Assembly (NCBI GenBank): GCA_947589325.1
Contig: CANQAM010000001.1
Location: 124,001 to 188,000, forward strand
Direction of reading: 5' to 3'
Origin: an uncultured Bacteroidales bacterium
GTDB taxonomy: Bacteria; Bacteroidota; Bacteroidia; Bacteroidales; UBA11471
Length of the DNA: 64,000 bases
Position numbers and translations under genes: made by a program. Of this stretch, positions 29,349 to 39,305 are shown piece by piece. Under the pieces are notes generated by a model, which saw only the letters and a program-made list of their open reading frames with translations, was not told the origin of the DNA and did not search any database. The first letter of the stretch is position 1. Each line of letters begins with the position of its first letter.

Positions 29349-29642
29349 CGCAAAAGAAAACAAAAAAAATTTCCACCTCGCCGTTTTTCCCCGCCGCACT
29401 CTACCCGCCGTGCCGCAAAGAAAAAGAGAAAGCCACCCGCCTATGCGGGTGGCGGGAGAGGGAAGTGCGTCCACTCGCTCCCGACCCGCCGTCCCATTTT
29501 TTTATTTTCCTTTTTTCCTCGTCCTGCTTTTTTATTTCGGGAAAATCCCGACTCCCAACGAATTGATTTTTATACATAACTTTTTGTCTTTTTCAAAAAA
29601 TATATTATATTTGCAACAATAAGGTATTTATAAACAGAATTT

Positions 29643-30647
29643 ATGAATTATAACAATTTGGAAAACTCTGTAAAATACTTCGCGGGAGAACACGGAGTAC
29701 ATTTCGGATTGTCAGTCGATACCGTCGGCTTCCAGTCGGTGAAGCCGGGCGAACACTACCCGCCGACTACCCACCCGTCAGGCTTCTACTTCAACACTGT
29801 CAAGGGGCGCACCCTCCAAGAATACCAACTGCTCTACATCACCAAAGGCAGTGGCACTTTTGCCTCTGCCCACCGTCCCGACCAACCGCTCGAAAAAGGC
29901 TCGCTGGTATGCCTCTTCCCCGACGAATGGCACACCTACCACCCCAATGAAAAAAACGGTTGGAACGAATACTACATCGGCTTCAACGGTGCCGCTGCTC
30001 TGACATACCTCGACGAAGCCGGCATAACGCCGGAAAACCCTATCCTGAAAGTCGGCTTCAATGCCGACTTGGTGCGCCTTTTTCAAGAAGCCATAGAAGT
30101 GGGAAAAACCGACAAAAATGCCGTGCAAGAACGCCTCAGCAGCATCATCGTACACATACTCGGCTTGGCGTGCTACCTCTCGCGCAACAACACCTTCGAA
30201 GACGACAACATCGGTCAGAAAATAGAACGTGCCAAAATCATCATGATAGAAAACCTCTACAAAGAAGTCGATGTCGAAGAACTTGCCGCCAAACTCAACC
30301 TCTCGTACAGTTGGTTCCGTAAACTCTTCAAAGAATACACCGGCTACGCCCCGGCCAAATACTATCAGGAACTCAAAATAAAAAAAGCCGAAGACCTGCT
30401 CGTACACACCTCTTTTTCCGTGAAAGAAATCGCCTATATACTCAATTACAAGTCGTCGGAGCATTTCTTCTCCCTCTTCAAGAAAAAAAACGGATTTACC
30501 CCGCTGGAATACCGCGTCCACATACGCGGCAGCGAATCGGGTGAGAATGTACGCGGAAACCGGCGCGACGAACTGCCCCCGCTTCCCGAACCTTCGGAAA
30601 AACTCATCGACGAGCTGCTCATCGACCACCACCACAGAGAAAATTGA
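29643..30647 (+). CDS. AraC family transcriptional regulator (cupin-like N-terminus, C-terminal HTH)
   Basis: C-terminal NLSYSWFRKLFKEYTGYAPAKYYQELKIKKAEDLL...YKSSEHFFSLFKKKNGFTPLEYR. Confidence 0.92.
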   Translation: MNYNNLENSVKYFAGEHGVHFGLSVDTVGFQSVKPGEHYPPTTHPSGFYFNTVKGRTLQEYQLLYITKGSGTFASAHRPDQPLEKGSLVCLFPDEWHTYHPNEKNGWNEYYIGFNGAAALTYLDEAGITPENPILKVGFNADLVRLFQEAIEVGKTDKNAVQERLSSIIVHILGLACYLSRNNTFEDDNIGQKIERAKIIMIENLYKEVDVEELAAKLNLSYSWFRKLFKEYTGYAPAKYYQELKIKKAEDLLVHTSFSVKEIAYILNYKSSEHFFSLFKKKNGFTPLEYRVHIRGSESGENVRGNRRDELPPLPEPSEKLIDELLIDHHHREN

Positions 30648-30783
30648 ACATATTTTTTACGGACGCAATCTTTTGCGCCCGTATTATTTTGTCCTCTCGA
30701 AAAAATATACTACCTTTGCTCCTGATTTTTGAGGCCATATAATGTCTAATTTAGTAGTAAGAAAATCAAATTATTAAACAACA

Positions 30784-32568
30784 ATGGAAGAAAAACAAGT
30801 CAATCCCGTCGAAAATTTCGACTGGGAAGCCTATGAAAAAGGCGACGTAGTTACCGGCAAAAGCCGCGAAGAGTTGATCGAAACCTACGATCGCTCGCTC
30901 AACACCGTAAACGACAAAGAGGTAATCGAAGGTACCGTCATCTCCCTCAACAAAAGAGAAGTCGTAGTAAACATCGGTTACAAATCGGACGGCGTCATTT
31001 CGATGAACGAATTTCGCTACAACCCCGACCTCAAAGTGGGCGACAAAGTCGAAGTGTACATCGAAAATCAGGAAGACAAAAAAGGACAGTTGGTACTCTC
31101 CCACAAAAAAGCGCGCGCAACCCGCTCGTGGGATCGCGTAAACGCTGCCCTCGAAAACGACGAAATCATCAAAGGTTACATCAAGTGCCGTACCAAAGGC
31201 GGTATGATTGTCGATGTATTCGGCATCGAAGCCTTCCTGCCCGGCTCGCAAATCGACGTAAAACCCATACGCGACTACGATGTATTCGTTGGCAAAACGA
31301 TGGAATTTAAGGTCGTAAAAATCAATCAGGAATTTAAGAACGTCGTTGTTTCGCACAAAGCCCTCATCGAAGCCGAGCTCGAACAACAGAAAAAAGAAAT
31401 CATCGCCAAACTCGAAAAAGGTCAGGTGCTCGAAGGTACCGTCAAGAACATCACCTCTTACGGCGTGTTCATCGACCTCGGCGGCGTGGACGGTCTTATC
31501 CACATCACCGACCTCTCGTGGGGCCGCGTAAGTCACCCCGAAGAAATCGTTTCACTCGACCAGAAACTCAACGTCGTGATACTCGACTTCGATGACGAGA
31601 AGAAACGCATTGCACTCGGTCTGAAACAACTCACCCCGCACCCGTGGGACGCTCTCGACCCCGACCTCAAAGTGGGCGACAAAGTGAAAGGCAAAGTCGC
31701 CGTGATGGCCGACTATGGCGCATTCGTAGAAATAGCTCCGGGCGTCGAAGGGCTTATCCACGTATCGGAAATGTCGTGGTCGCAGCACCTGCGCAGCGCA
31801 CAAGACTTTATGAAAGTAGGCGACGAAGTCGAAGCCGTCATACTTACCCTCGACCGCGAAGAACGCAAAATGTCGCTCGGTATCAAACAGCTCAAACCCG
31901 ATCCTTGGGAGAGTATCGAAACCAAATATGCCGTAGGTTCGCGTCATCAGGCAAAAGTGCGCAACTTCACCAACTTCGGCGTGTTCGTCGAAATAGAAGA
32001 AGGCGTCGAGGGCTTGATTCACATCTCCGACCTGTCGTGGACGAAGAAAATCAAACACCCCTCCGAATTTACCCAAATCGGCGCCGACATCGAAGTACAA
32101 GTACTCGAAATCGACAAGGAAAACCGTCGTCTCAGTCTCGGACACAAACAGCTCGAAGACAACCCGTGGGACGCATTCGAGAGCGTATTTACCGTAGGCT
32201 CCGTACACCCGGGCACCATCGTCGATATGCAGGAAAAAGGCGCTGTCGTAGCACTGCCCTACGGCGTCGAAGGTTTCGCCACTCCCAAACATTTGGTGAA
32301 AGAAGACGGTACACAGGCACAGGTCGATGAAAAACTCGACTTCAAAGTTATCGAGTTCAACAAAGACGCCAAACGCATCATACTCTCGCACAGCCGCATA
32401 TTCGAAGATGCCGCCAAAGCCGAAGCCCACAAAGAGGCTTCCGCAAAGAAAGCTGCAAAGAAAGCTGCCAAAGCAGCCGAAGAAGCCGCAGCTCCCCAAG
32501 TGGAAAAAACCACGCTCGGCGACATCGAAGAACTGGCTGCCCTCAAAGAAAAACTCTCCGGAAAATAA
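30784..32568 (+). CDS. rpsA: 30S ribosomal protein S1
   Basis: Multiple S1 repeats (GVFIDLGGVDGLIHITDLSWGRVSHP etc.); Ala/Lys-rich tail. Confidence 0.96.
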   Translation: MEEKQVNPVENFDWEAYEKGDVVTGKSREELIETYDRSLNTVNDKEVIEGTVISLNKREVVVNIGYKSDGVISMNEFRYNPDLKVGDKVEVYIENQEDKKGQLVLSHKKARATRSWDRVNAALENDEIIKGYIKCRTKGGMIVDVFGIEAFLPGSQIDVKPIRDYDVFVGKTMEFKVVKINQEFKNVVVSHKALIEAELEQQKKEIIAKLEKGQVLEGTVKNITSYGVFIDLGGVDGLIHITDLSWGRVSHPEEIVSLDQKLNVVILDFDDEKKRIALGLKQLTPHPWDALDPDLKVGDKVKGKVAVMADYGAFVEIAPGVEGLIHVSEMSWSQHLRSAQDFMKVGDEVEAVILTLDREERKMSLGIKQLKPDPWESIETKYAVGSRHQAKVRNFTNFGVFVEIEEGVEGLIHISDLSWTKKIKHPSEFTQIGADIEVQVLEIDKENRRLSLGHKQLEDNPWDAFESVFTVGSVHPGTIVDMQEKGAVVALPYGVEGFATPKHLVKEDGTQAQVDEKLDFKVIEFNKDAKRIILSHSRIFEDAAKAEAHKEASAKKAAKKAAKAAEEAAAPQVEKTTLGDIEELAALKEKLSGK

Positions 32569-32590
32569 TTCTTCCGGAACACCGATAGAA

Positions 32591-32617
32591 AGAGCGCGTA
32601 GGGTCGATACGCGCTCT
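32591..32617 (+). terminator. rpsA terminator
   Basis: AGAGCGCGTA-gggtcga-TACGCGCTCT-TTTGTTTTTTTT. Confidence 0.8.
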
Positions 32618-32702
32618 TTTGTTTTTTTTGAAAAAAAACGCGAAATTCCGCAACGGAATCGGGACGAATGATTATATTTGCCCCGTAAAAAAGTGTTTAA
32701 TT

Positions 32703-33842
32703 ATGAAAAAATACGGAGCTGTTTTATTGTTGGCAATCCTGCTTTTTCCGACAGCGGTTAAAGCGCAGGAAGAAAAAGTCTATACCCTGCCGTCGGCGCA
32801 GCCTGTTTACGAACCGACCTATCGCAACGACGGCATCGACGCCCCTGTGAAAAACGTCATATTCATGGTAGGCGACGGCATGGGGCTGGCACACATGGCA
32901 TCTGCCCTCTATGCCAATCGCGGCGACCTCACCATTGCACGGCTGCACCATATCGGGCTTGTGCGCACACAGTCGGGAAACCGCTACATCACCGACTCGG
33001 CTGCCGCCGGCACAGCTTATGCCACCGGCAGGAAAACCGACAACAATTGTGTCGGCACTGCCGCTGCCGGCGACACCCTCGAAAATATGACCGAGATACT
33101 TGCTGCTCGCGGTTATGCCACCGGCATCGTTACCACCGATAAAATTTCGGGTGCTACGCCTGCTGCTTTTTATGCTCACCAGCCCAAGCGGAGCATGACC
33201 GCCGAGATACTCACCGACCTTGCCCACACGCGCGCCGACTTTGTCGCCGGCAGCAGCGTGTCGCTCTTTGAGAAAATGGAAGGTGGAAAACTCGATTCGC
33301 TGCGGGCACACGGTTTCACCGTCGTGCACGACTTCCGCGCCCTCCCTGAGCTTGCAGCCGACAAGATAGCTTTGATTGCTTGCGACCGTGATGCCGAATG
33401 GGTGCAAAACGGACGCGACTCCGACTACCTGCGCGCGGTATCCGAATTTGCCATGAAATTTCTTGCCGACAAGTCCGACAAAGGATTTTTCCTGCTCATC
33501 GAAGGGGCTGAAATAGACCATGCCGCTCACGGCAACGACCTCGAAGGCGTTGTGCGCGAGACCCTCGATTTCGATAAAGCCGTTGCCGAAGCCCTGCGCT
33601 TTGCCGACAGCAACGGCGAAACCCTCGTCGTCATACTCGCCGATCACGAAACCGGCGGCTTGGCGTTGGGCGACGGCGATGTGAGCGAAGGCCGCGTATC
33701 GGGCCGCTTTACCTCGACCGGACACTCGCCCGTGCCCGTGCCCGTATATGCCTACGGTCCGCACGCCGACGATTTCTGCGGCGTACTCGAAAACACCGAA
33801 ATATTTTTCCGCATCAGAGCCGCTTTGCAGCACGGCAGATAA
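32703..33842 (+). CDS. Alkaline phosphatase family protein
   Basis: NVIFMVGDGMGLAH; TDSAAAGTAYATG; EGAEIDHAAHGND; ADHETGG. Confidence 0.93.
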   Translation: MKKYGAVLLLAILLFPTAVKAQEEKVYTLPSAQPVYEPTYRNDGIDAPVKNVIFMVGDGMGLAHMASALYANRGDLTIARLHHIGLVRTQSGNRYITDSAAAGTAYATGRKTDNNCVGTAAAGDTLENMTEILAARGYATGIVTTDKISGATPAAFYAHQPKRSMTAEILTDLAHTRADFVAGSSVSLFEKMEGGKLDSLRAHGFTVVHDFRALPELAADKIALIACDRDAEWVQNGRDSDYLRAVSEFAMKFLADKSDKGFFLLIEGAEIDHAAHGNDLEGVVRETLDFDKAVAEALRFADSNGETLVVILADHETGGLALGDGDVSEGRVSGRFTSTGHSPVPVPVYAYGPHADDFCGVLENTEIFFRIRAALQHGR

Positions 33843-33860
33843 TCGCTCGATACCATACCG

Positions 33861-33898
33861 AAAAGCCCCGTTTCTCGCACGAGAAACGGGGCTTTTCG
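33861..33898. terminator. Bidirectional terminator
   Basis: GAAAAGCCCCGTTTCTCG-ca-CGAGAAACGGGGCTTTTC. Confidence 0.85.
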
Positions 33899-33911
33899 TC
33901 TGTTGGCGAAA

Positions 33912-35978
33912 TCATTTCTTTTTCAGTTCGGGATAGCTGATGCGCGTGTGATACACCGTTTTCAGTTTTTCGATGAAAGCCGTCTTTATTTCGGAAATTT
34001 CTCTGAAACTGATGGGGCTGTCTTTGTGCAGCCCTTCGGCTATCTGCGCGTCGATAATGGTATTGACCAGTTTGGAAATGCTTTCTTCCGTATATTCTTT
34101 CAGGCTGCGCGAAGCCGCCTCCACCGAATCCGCCATCATCAGCAGGGATTCTTCTTTCGTCGAAGGGTTCGGACCCGGATAGGTGAACACATCTTCATCG
34201 ACGGGCTCGTTCGGGTGTTCATTTACATATTTGTTGTAGAAGTAGCGCGTTTTTCCAAGTCCGTGATGCGTGCTTATGAAGTTGGTAATCATTTGCGGAA
34301 GTCCCAGTTTTTCGGCACCTTTCACCCCGTTTTTTACATGGTTGATGATGATTTGGGCGCTCTCCTCGTAAGGCAGCGTGTCGTGCGGGTTGATGCCCGA
34401 TTGGTTCTCGGTGAAAAATGCCGGATTTTCCAATTTCCCGATATCGTGGTAGAGGGCGCCCGTGCGTATGAGCTGCGCTTGCGCGCCGATGCGGTTGGCG
34501 GCGTCGGCTGCCAGATTCGACACCTGTATGGAGTGTTGGAATGTGCCCGGCGCCGTTTCCGACATGTGTCGGAATATCGGCAGATTGATGTCCGACAATT
34601 CCACCAGTGTTACGGTGGATATGAATCCGAACGTTTTTTCGAGCAGGTATATCGACAGATAAGTAAAGAACAGCAGCGTGCAGTTGATACCGAAGTAGAA
34701 AAATATTTGCGGGTCGAGCTTGTCGGCACCCTCGAAGATGAACGTGTAACCCGTGTAGGTGCACGAATAGGTGAGGAATATCAAGATGACGCAGCGCAGC
34801 AGTTGCGAGCGGCGAACCAACTCTTTCAAATTATTGATGGCTGTAATCGTTACCGCCAACTGGAAGAAAATAAATTCCAAATGATATGGTACGGCAAACG
34901 TGCAGAGCAGCAGCGCAATCGCACTCGAAATCAGCGCAATCGACTTTTTCAGAAACACTACGACCGTAATCGGCAGAATGGCGAACGGCATGACGTACAT
35001 GCCGGCGGTCGCGTAGAGGTCGCACAACAGATAGCAGACGACAGTCGTTGCCGTAACCATGAGTACCACGAACCCCAGTTTTTTCAAGTCGTAGAACGTG
35101 CGGGAGTAGAATATCGCCAAGTAGCGGTACAGAAAAATGAATAGTATAAGTATGATAATTACCTGTCCCGCAAACGAAAACAGTTCATGCTGCTTGTCGC
35201 TGCGCCGATTGTCTTTCTGCGATGTGCGATTCATCGATTGCAGGATAAGGTAAATTTGCGGGGTAACGATGTCGCCCCGCCCGATGATTTTCTCTCCCTT
35301 TTGCACCATGCCTATCGATTGCGGTATGCGTTGCAGCATGATGTTGAGTGCGTCCTGCGATTTTATACTGTCATACAGAAGGTTCGCCACCAGATAGCTG
35401 TTGAGGTTGCAATGGTTCAAAATTTCCTGCTGCTTGTTATCCGCACGGCTTATGATATATTCGTATGCCGAACGCGGAGTAAACAGGCTTTCGATATTGT
35501 ATTCGCCTCGCAGCGTGTTGCGATTGACGATACGCACGCCGCGAGTACTCTTTTGTAAAAGGTCATTGTAGGTGTTTATATCGATAATACCCTGATTATA
35601 AACGTTATTCAATGCCTTTATGGCATATTGGTAAGCTGCGGTCGATTGTTTGTTTTCCAAAAGATATTGGTGGTCTGCCTTGAAACTTTCGATTTCCTCC
35701 TGTCCGATGTTTGTACTAATTTCAAAAAACGGCAGCGCACTTTTTCGCACGCTGTCCTGCTCGCGGCGGAATTGCGCTTCGTCCTTGTAAATAGGAAAAT
35801 CCCTGTCGGCGGTGAGCAGGTTGTATCGCCACGGTTTCCCTTCCTGAAAGATGTATTCCGATTTTTCTTTTCTCGGGAAAAAGTACAATACCAAAGCCAC
35901 TGCACCGACGAAATAAGCCAACTGGCACCAACCGATACGGCTCATGAATATGTGCCGGAAAAATTTTTTCATGTTCAT
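33912..35978 (-). CDS. 7TM-HD (PgpH/YqfF-like) HDIG-domain membrane phosphohydrolase
   Basis: Extracellular 7TMR-HD region, TM block, HD motif GALYHDIGKLENPAFFTENQ. Confidence 0.9.
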   Translation of the reverse strand: MNMKKFFRHIFMSRIGWCQLAYFVGAVALVLYFFPRKEKSEYIFQEGKPWRYNLLTADRDFPIYKDEAQFRREQDSVRKSALPFFEISTNIGQEEIESFKADHQYLLENKQSTAAYQYAIKALNNVYNQGIIDINTYNDLLQKSTRGVRIVNRNTLRGEYNIESLFTPRSAYEYIISRADNKQQEILNHCNLNSYLVANLLYDSIKSQDALNIMLQRIPQSIGMVQKGEKIIGRGDIVTPQIYLILQSMNRTSQKDNRRSDKQHELFSFAGQVIIILILFIFLYRYLAIFYSRTFYDLKKLGFVVLMVTATTVVCYLLCDLYATAGMYVMPFAILPITVVVFLKKSIALISSAIALLLCTFAVPYHLEFIFFQLAVTITAINNLKELVRRSQLLRCVILIFLTYSCTYTGYTFIFEGADKLDPQIFFYFGINCTLLFFTYLSIYLLEKTFGFISTVTLVELSDINLPIFRHMSETAPGTFQHSIQVSNLAADAANRIGAQAQLIRTGALYHDIGKLENPAFFTENQSGINPHDTLPYEESAQIIINHVKNGVKGAEKLGLPQMITNFISTHHGLGKTRYFYNKYVNEHPNEPVDEDVFTYPGPNPSTKEESLLMMADSVEAASRSLKEYTEESISKLVNTIIDAQIAEGLHKDSPISFREISEIKTAFIEKLKTVYHTRISYPELKKK

Positions 35979-36196
35979 TCCTTCTTATGTCGGACGGCGT
36001 GGGCTTTCCACGCCGGTTCTGCGGTCGAAAAACGGTGCAATTTATGGAAATTTTTTCAGATACCAAAAATATTTTTCTCTTTCGTGCCCGTTTTCGGAAG
36101 ATGTCGTTCGCGTGCGGCATGCCATGGCTGCCGCTCTTGCGAGCGCAGCCGGAAATTTCTTGCGCGCAGACGCGCCCGACCGGTAAAATGGATTTG

Positions 36197-36811
36197 TTAT
36201 CGGATAAAGTTGGTCGGCGTGCGGTCTTCGATTTCGGGGAGCTGCTGCCTGCCTGCGGCAATGCTTTTCAGCAGCCACGCCATGTTGTTGCCCAGCGTGC
36301 GCATGGTCTGCAACCCCTCTTTGTCTTTCAACACATCGGCGGGCGTAAGACCGTGCACGGCATTCCAATATTGCGACGACACCACCGGCATACGGTTTAT
36401 CGTGAAATATTTGTTCAGCCGGTCGAACGTCGCCGTCGTGCCGCTGCGTCGGGCACTCGCCACGGCTGCGGCAGGCTTGAATTGCAGCGCGTCGCCGCCC
36501 GCGTAGAATATGCGGTCTAAGAGGGCGCACAGCGCGCCGTTCGGTCCGCCGTAATATACGGGCGAGCCTACCACCATGCCGTCGGCTTGCCGTAGGCGTT
36601 TCAATATCTCGTTGGCGGGATCGTCGTCGAAAGCGCACCGGCCGAGTTCGCAGCACCGGCCGCAGGCTATGCAGCCCCGCACGGGCTTGGTACCGATAGA
36701 GCAGATTTCGGTGTCGATGCCGTTCTTGTTCAGTGCGGCAGCTACTTCTGCCAGCGCCGTGTAGGTGCACCCTTTTTCGTGCGGACTTCCGTTTATCAAA
36801 ACTACTTTCAT
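36197..36811 (-). CDS. Flavodoxin-family NAD(P)H-dependent oxidoreductase
   Basis: MKVVLINGSPHEKGCTYTALAEV; GSPVYYGGPNGAL; CxxCxxC-like CIACGRCCELGRC. Confidence 0.88.
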   Translation of the reverse strand: MKVVLINGSPHEKGCTYTALAEVAAALNKNGIDTEICSIGTKPVRGCIACGRCCELGRCAFDDDPANEILKRLRQADGMVVGSPVYYGGPNGALCALLDRIFYAGGDALQFKPAAAVASARRSGTTATFDRLNKYFTINRMPVVSSQYWNAVHGLTPADVLKDKEGLQTMRTLGNNMAWLLKSIAAGRQQLPEIEDRTPTNFIR

Positions 36812-36843
36812 ATCGATATGTTTTTATTGGGTTATTCCTCGAT

Positions 36844-38073
36844 TCAGTCGTGCAGCTTGCGGCGCAGGAAGAAGCTGCGCGTGAACAGCAGCAACAGCAG
36901 CGTCCCTGCCACTTGCATGGCGGCGGTGAACCAGAATGCCGCCGCGTAGTCGAAATATTCCGCCAAGATGCCGCCGAGCAGTATGCCGATGCCCATGCCC
37001 AAGTCCCACGATGTAAGTATCGTGGAGTTTGCCGTGCCCCGCTGGTCGTTGCGCGCCATGTTGATAAACATGTTCAGAAAAGCCGGATACATGCGTCCGT
37101 TGCCCAAGCCCAACAACAGCGGCGACACGTAGTAAGCCCACGTGCCGGGCGACCATGCGAACAGCGTCAGCCCCACCGACGAAAGTATCGTCCCTTGCAG
37201 AGCGTTTTCCGTGAGCCGTCCTTTCCGCAGCGAGCGGGCACCCGTCAGGCGCGAAACGAAAAGTCCCGTCGCGATAATGGCGAAAAACAGCCCCGTACCG
37301 TCGGTGATGCCCAACTTCTCTTTACTGTATATCGCCACGTAGTTGCTCATCACGCCCCAACATAAGCCGAACAACATGATGTTCACCGCCAGAAGCCATC
37401 CGCGGGCAAGGAAGAAGTGGTCGAGGCTCAATTTCGGTTTCTCCGCCACGCGCTCGCGGGGGCGGGTTTTTATGGTCGATACGGTAGCGAAGCCCAAGAA
37501 AGCCACGACAAGCGACAGCCAGAAAAGCAGCCGGAAATTATCTGTTGCGGAGTAGATGTAGATGCCCACCGTAGGGGCGATTGCCATGGCGAGGTTGTTG
37601 CTCAGTCCGTAATAGCCCACCCCTTCGTTGCGGCGCGACGACGGCAGCACGTCTATCGCCACCGTGCTGTTGGCCACCGTAGTGGCGCCGAACGGCAGCC
37701 CGTGCAGGGTGCGCACGATGGCGAACATCAGTATCGACGCCGCCCCGAGATACCCCGCAAAGCAGATGAAGAAACAGAAAAAGCAAAGCATCAGCACCTT
37801 CCGCCGGTCGAACGTATCGACGATGAATCCGCTGAACGGTCGCACCACGAGCGCGGCCACCACGTAGCCCGACAGCACGAAGCCTATCATGTCTTTGTTT
37901 GCCGTAAACTGGGAGTCGAGATAGAGCGGCAGGAGAGGAGTGAGGATATAGAACGAGAAAAACAGCAGGAAGTTGCCCGTCATCACCTTGATGTATTCCT
38001 TGTTCCAAAGACGCTCGGAAGGACGGGCGGCGAGAGGTTCTTTCGTTTCGGAAGCTGCATTTTTCCGTGCCAT
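36844..38073 (-). CDS. MFS transporter
   Basis: 12-TM pattern; start at ATG 38073 (MARKNAASETKEPL). Confidence 0.9.
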   Translation of the reverse strand: MARKNAASETKEPLAARPSERLWNKEYIKVMTGNFLLFFSFYILTPLLPLYLDSQFTANKDMIGFVLSGYVVAALVVRPFSGFIVDTFDRRKVLMLCFFCFFICFAGYLGAASILMFAIVRTLHGLPFGATTVANSTVAIDVLPSSRRNEGVGYYGLSNNLAMAIAPTVGIYIYSATDNFRLLFWLSLVVAFLGFATVSTIKTRPRERVAEKPKLSLDHFFLARGWLLAVNIMLFGLCWGVMSNYVAIYSKEKLGITDGTGLFFAIIATGLFVSRLTGARSLRKGRLTENALQGTILSSVGLTLFAWSPGTWAYYVSPLLLGLGNGRMYPAFLNMFINMARNDQRGTANSTILTSWDLGMGIGILLGGILAEYFDYAAAFWFTAAMQVAGTLLLLLFTRSFFLRRKLHD

Positions 38074-38280
38074 GGTGTCATACGAATTTTTCCGATGCAA
38101 AATTAATTCATATTCGATTCCGCCGCAAACAAATTCGCAGAATCTCTTGCCCGAATTTTTACACACGGCATCGAATCTGTTTGAAAAAAGCACACCCGTA
38201 TGCAAGAAATTGTTACTTTTGTGTGCCTGTTTGTTACGCGGGAATTTCCGGTAACGAAAGCGACAAAAAAACGAATACCG

Positions 38281-38640
38281 ATGTTCTATATCTCGAAACG
38301 CATGGAAATAGCAGGCTCGCACAGCCTGACCCTCTCTTACGAAAGCAAGTGCGAAAGTCTGCACGGGCACAACTGGATTGTTACCGTATATTGCAAGTCG
38401 GAAACGCTCAATGCCGACGGCATGGTGTGCGATTTCACCCGCATCAAAGAACAGATACACGGTTACCTCGACCACGGCAACCTCAACGAGCTGCTGCCGT
38501 TCAATCCCACCGCCGAAAACATTGCCCGCTGGGTCGTCGAGCGCATACCCGAATGTTACAAATGCAAGGAGCAGGAGAGCGAAAACAACACCGCCCTCTA
38601 CGTAGCCGACTCTGCCGGCGGCGAAGACGACGCCCTATGA
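38281..38640 (+). CDS. queD: 6-carboxytetrahydropterin synthase
   Basis: SHSLTLSYESKCESLHGHNWIVTVYC; DFTRIKEQIHGYLDHGNLNE. Confidence 0.92.
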   Translation: MFYISKRMEIAGSHSLTLSYESKCESLHGHNWIVTVYCKSETLNADGMVCDFTRIKEQIHGYLDHGNLNELLPFNPTAENIARWVVERIPECYKCKEQESENNTALYVADSAGGEDDAL

Positions 38641-39218
38641 GAGTAAACGAAATTTTCTATTCGCTGCAAGGCGAAGGGCACTTCACCGGCACGCCCGCCA
38701 TTTTCATTCGCTTGGCGGGGTGCAACCTGCGGTGCGGCTTCTGCGACACCGACCATCGCGCCTTCTGCGAACTCTCGGAGGAAGACATCATGCAGGCGGT
38801 TGCTCCGTACCCTGCTCGGCATGTGGTCGTTACCGGCGGCGAGCCGATGCTCCAGCTCACACCCTCGCTCGTGGAGCGCCTGCACCGCGCCGGCAAATTC
38901 GTGCAGGTCGAAACCAACGGCACCGTACCCGCCGCCGATGCTCTTGCCGTCGATTGGTACACCTGCTCCCCGAAATTCGATTTTTGCCCCGATGCGCCGC
39001 TCCGCCTGCAATCCGTCGATGAATTGAAAGTCGTTTATTGCGGGCAGCCTATGGAGCCGTACGACGGCATCGCGGCGAAAGTCTATTCCCTGCAACCCTG
39101 CGATTGCAGCGATGCGGCGCGCAATGCCGAACTCCTCGCCGCCGCGATTGCCTACGTCGAGGCGCACCCCCGCTGGACGCTTTCCCTCCAAACCCACAAA
39201 CTCCTCCACCTGCGGTAA
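38637..39218 (+). CDS. queE: 7-carboxy-7-deazaguanine synthase (radical SAM)
   Basis: RVNEIFYSLQGEGHFTGTPAIFIRLAGCNLRCGFCDTDH; ATGA overlap with queD. Confidence 0.95.
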   Translation: MRVNEIFYSLQGEGHFTGTPAIFIRLAGCNLRCGFCDTDHRAFCELSEEDIMQAVAPYPARHVVVTGGEPMLQLTPSLVERLHRAGKFVQVETNGTVPAADALAVDWYTCSPKFDFCPDAPLRLQSVDELKVVYCGQPMEPYDGIAAKVYSLQPCDCSDAARNAELLAAAIAYVEAHPRWTLSLQTHKLLHLR

Positions 39219-39245
39219 ATTTTTACGAAAAAGTGTGGTAATAAC

Positions 39246-39302
39246 CTCTGCTTTTAGATAATTATATTAAATTTGTGGAATATAATTCACCTAAAAACAG
39301 AG
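39246..39302. promoter_or_regulatory. Inverted repeat bracketing the mcrB promoter
   Basis: CTCTGCTTTTAG (39246-39257) and CTAAAAACAGAG (39291-39302), 11/12 match; TAAATTTG -7 motif at 39268-39275 between arms. Confidence 0.5.
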
Positions 39303-39305
39303 TAG

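Noticed and set aside
29133-29474. 113-aa ORF as an intact protein
   Set aside because: Only the portion from MPTIFILF onward resembles DUF4160 and its C-terminus is out of frame; the upstream extension is in the promoter/GC-rich intergenic region.
39246-39302. Calling the McrBC inverted repeat a proven invertible promoter
   Set aside because: Arms are only 12 bp with a 33-bp interval and no invertase is nearby; kept only as a hypothesis in findings.
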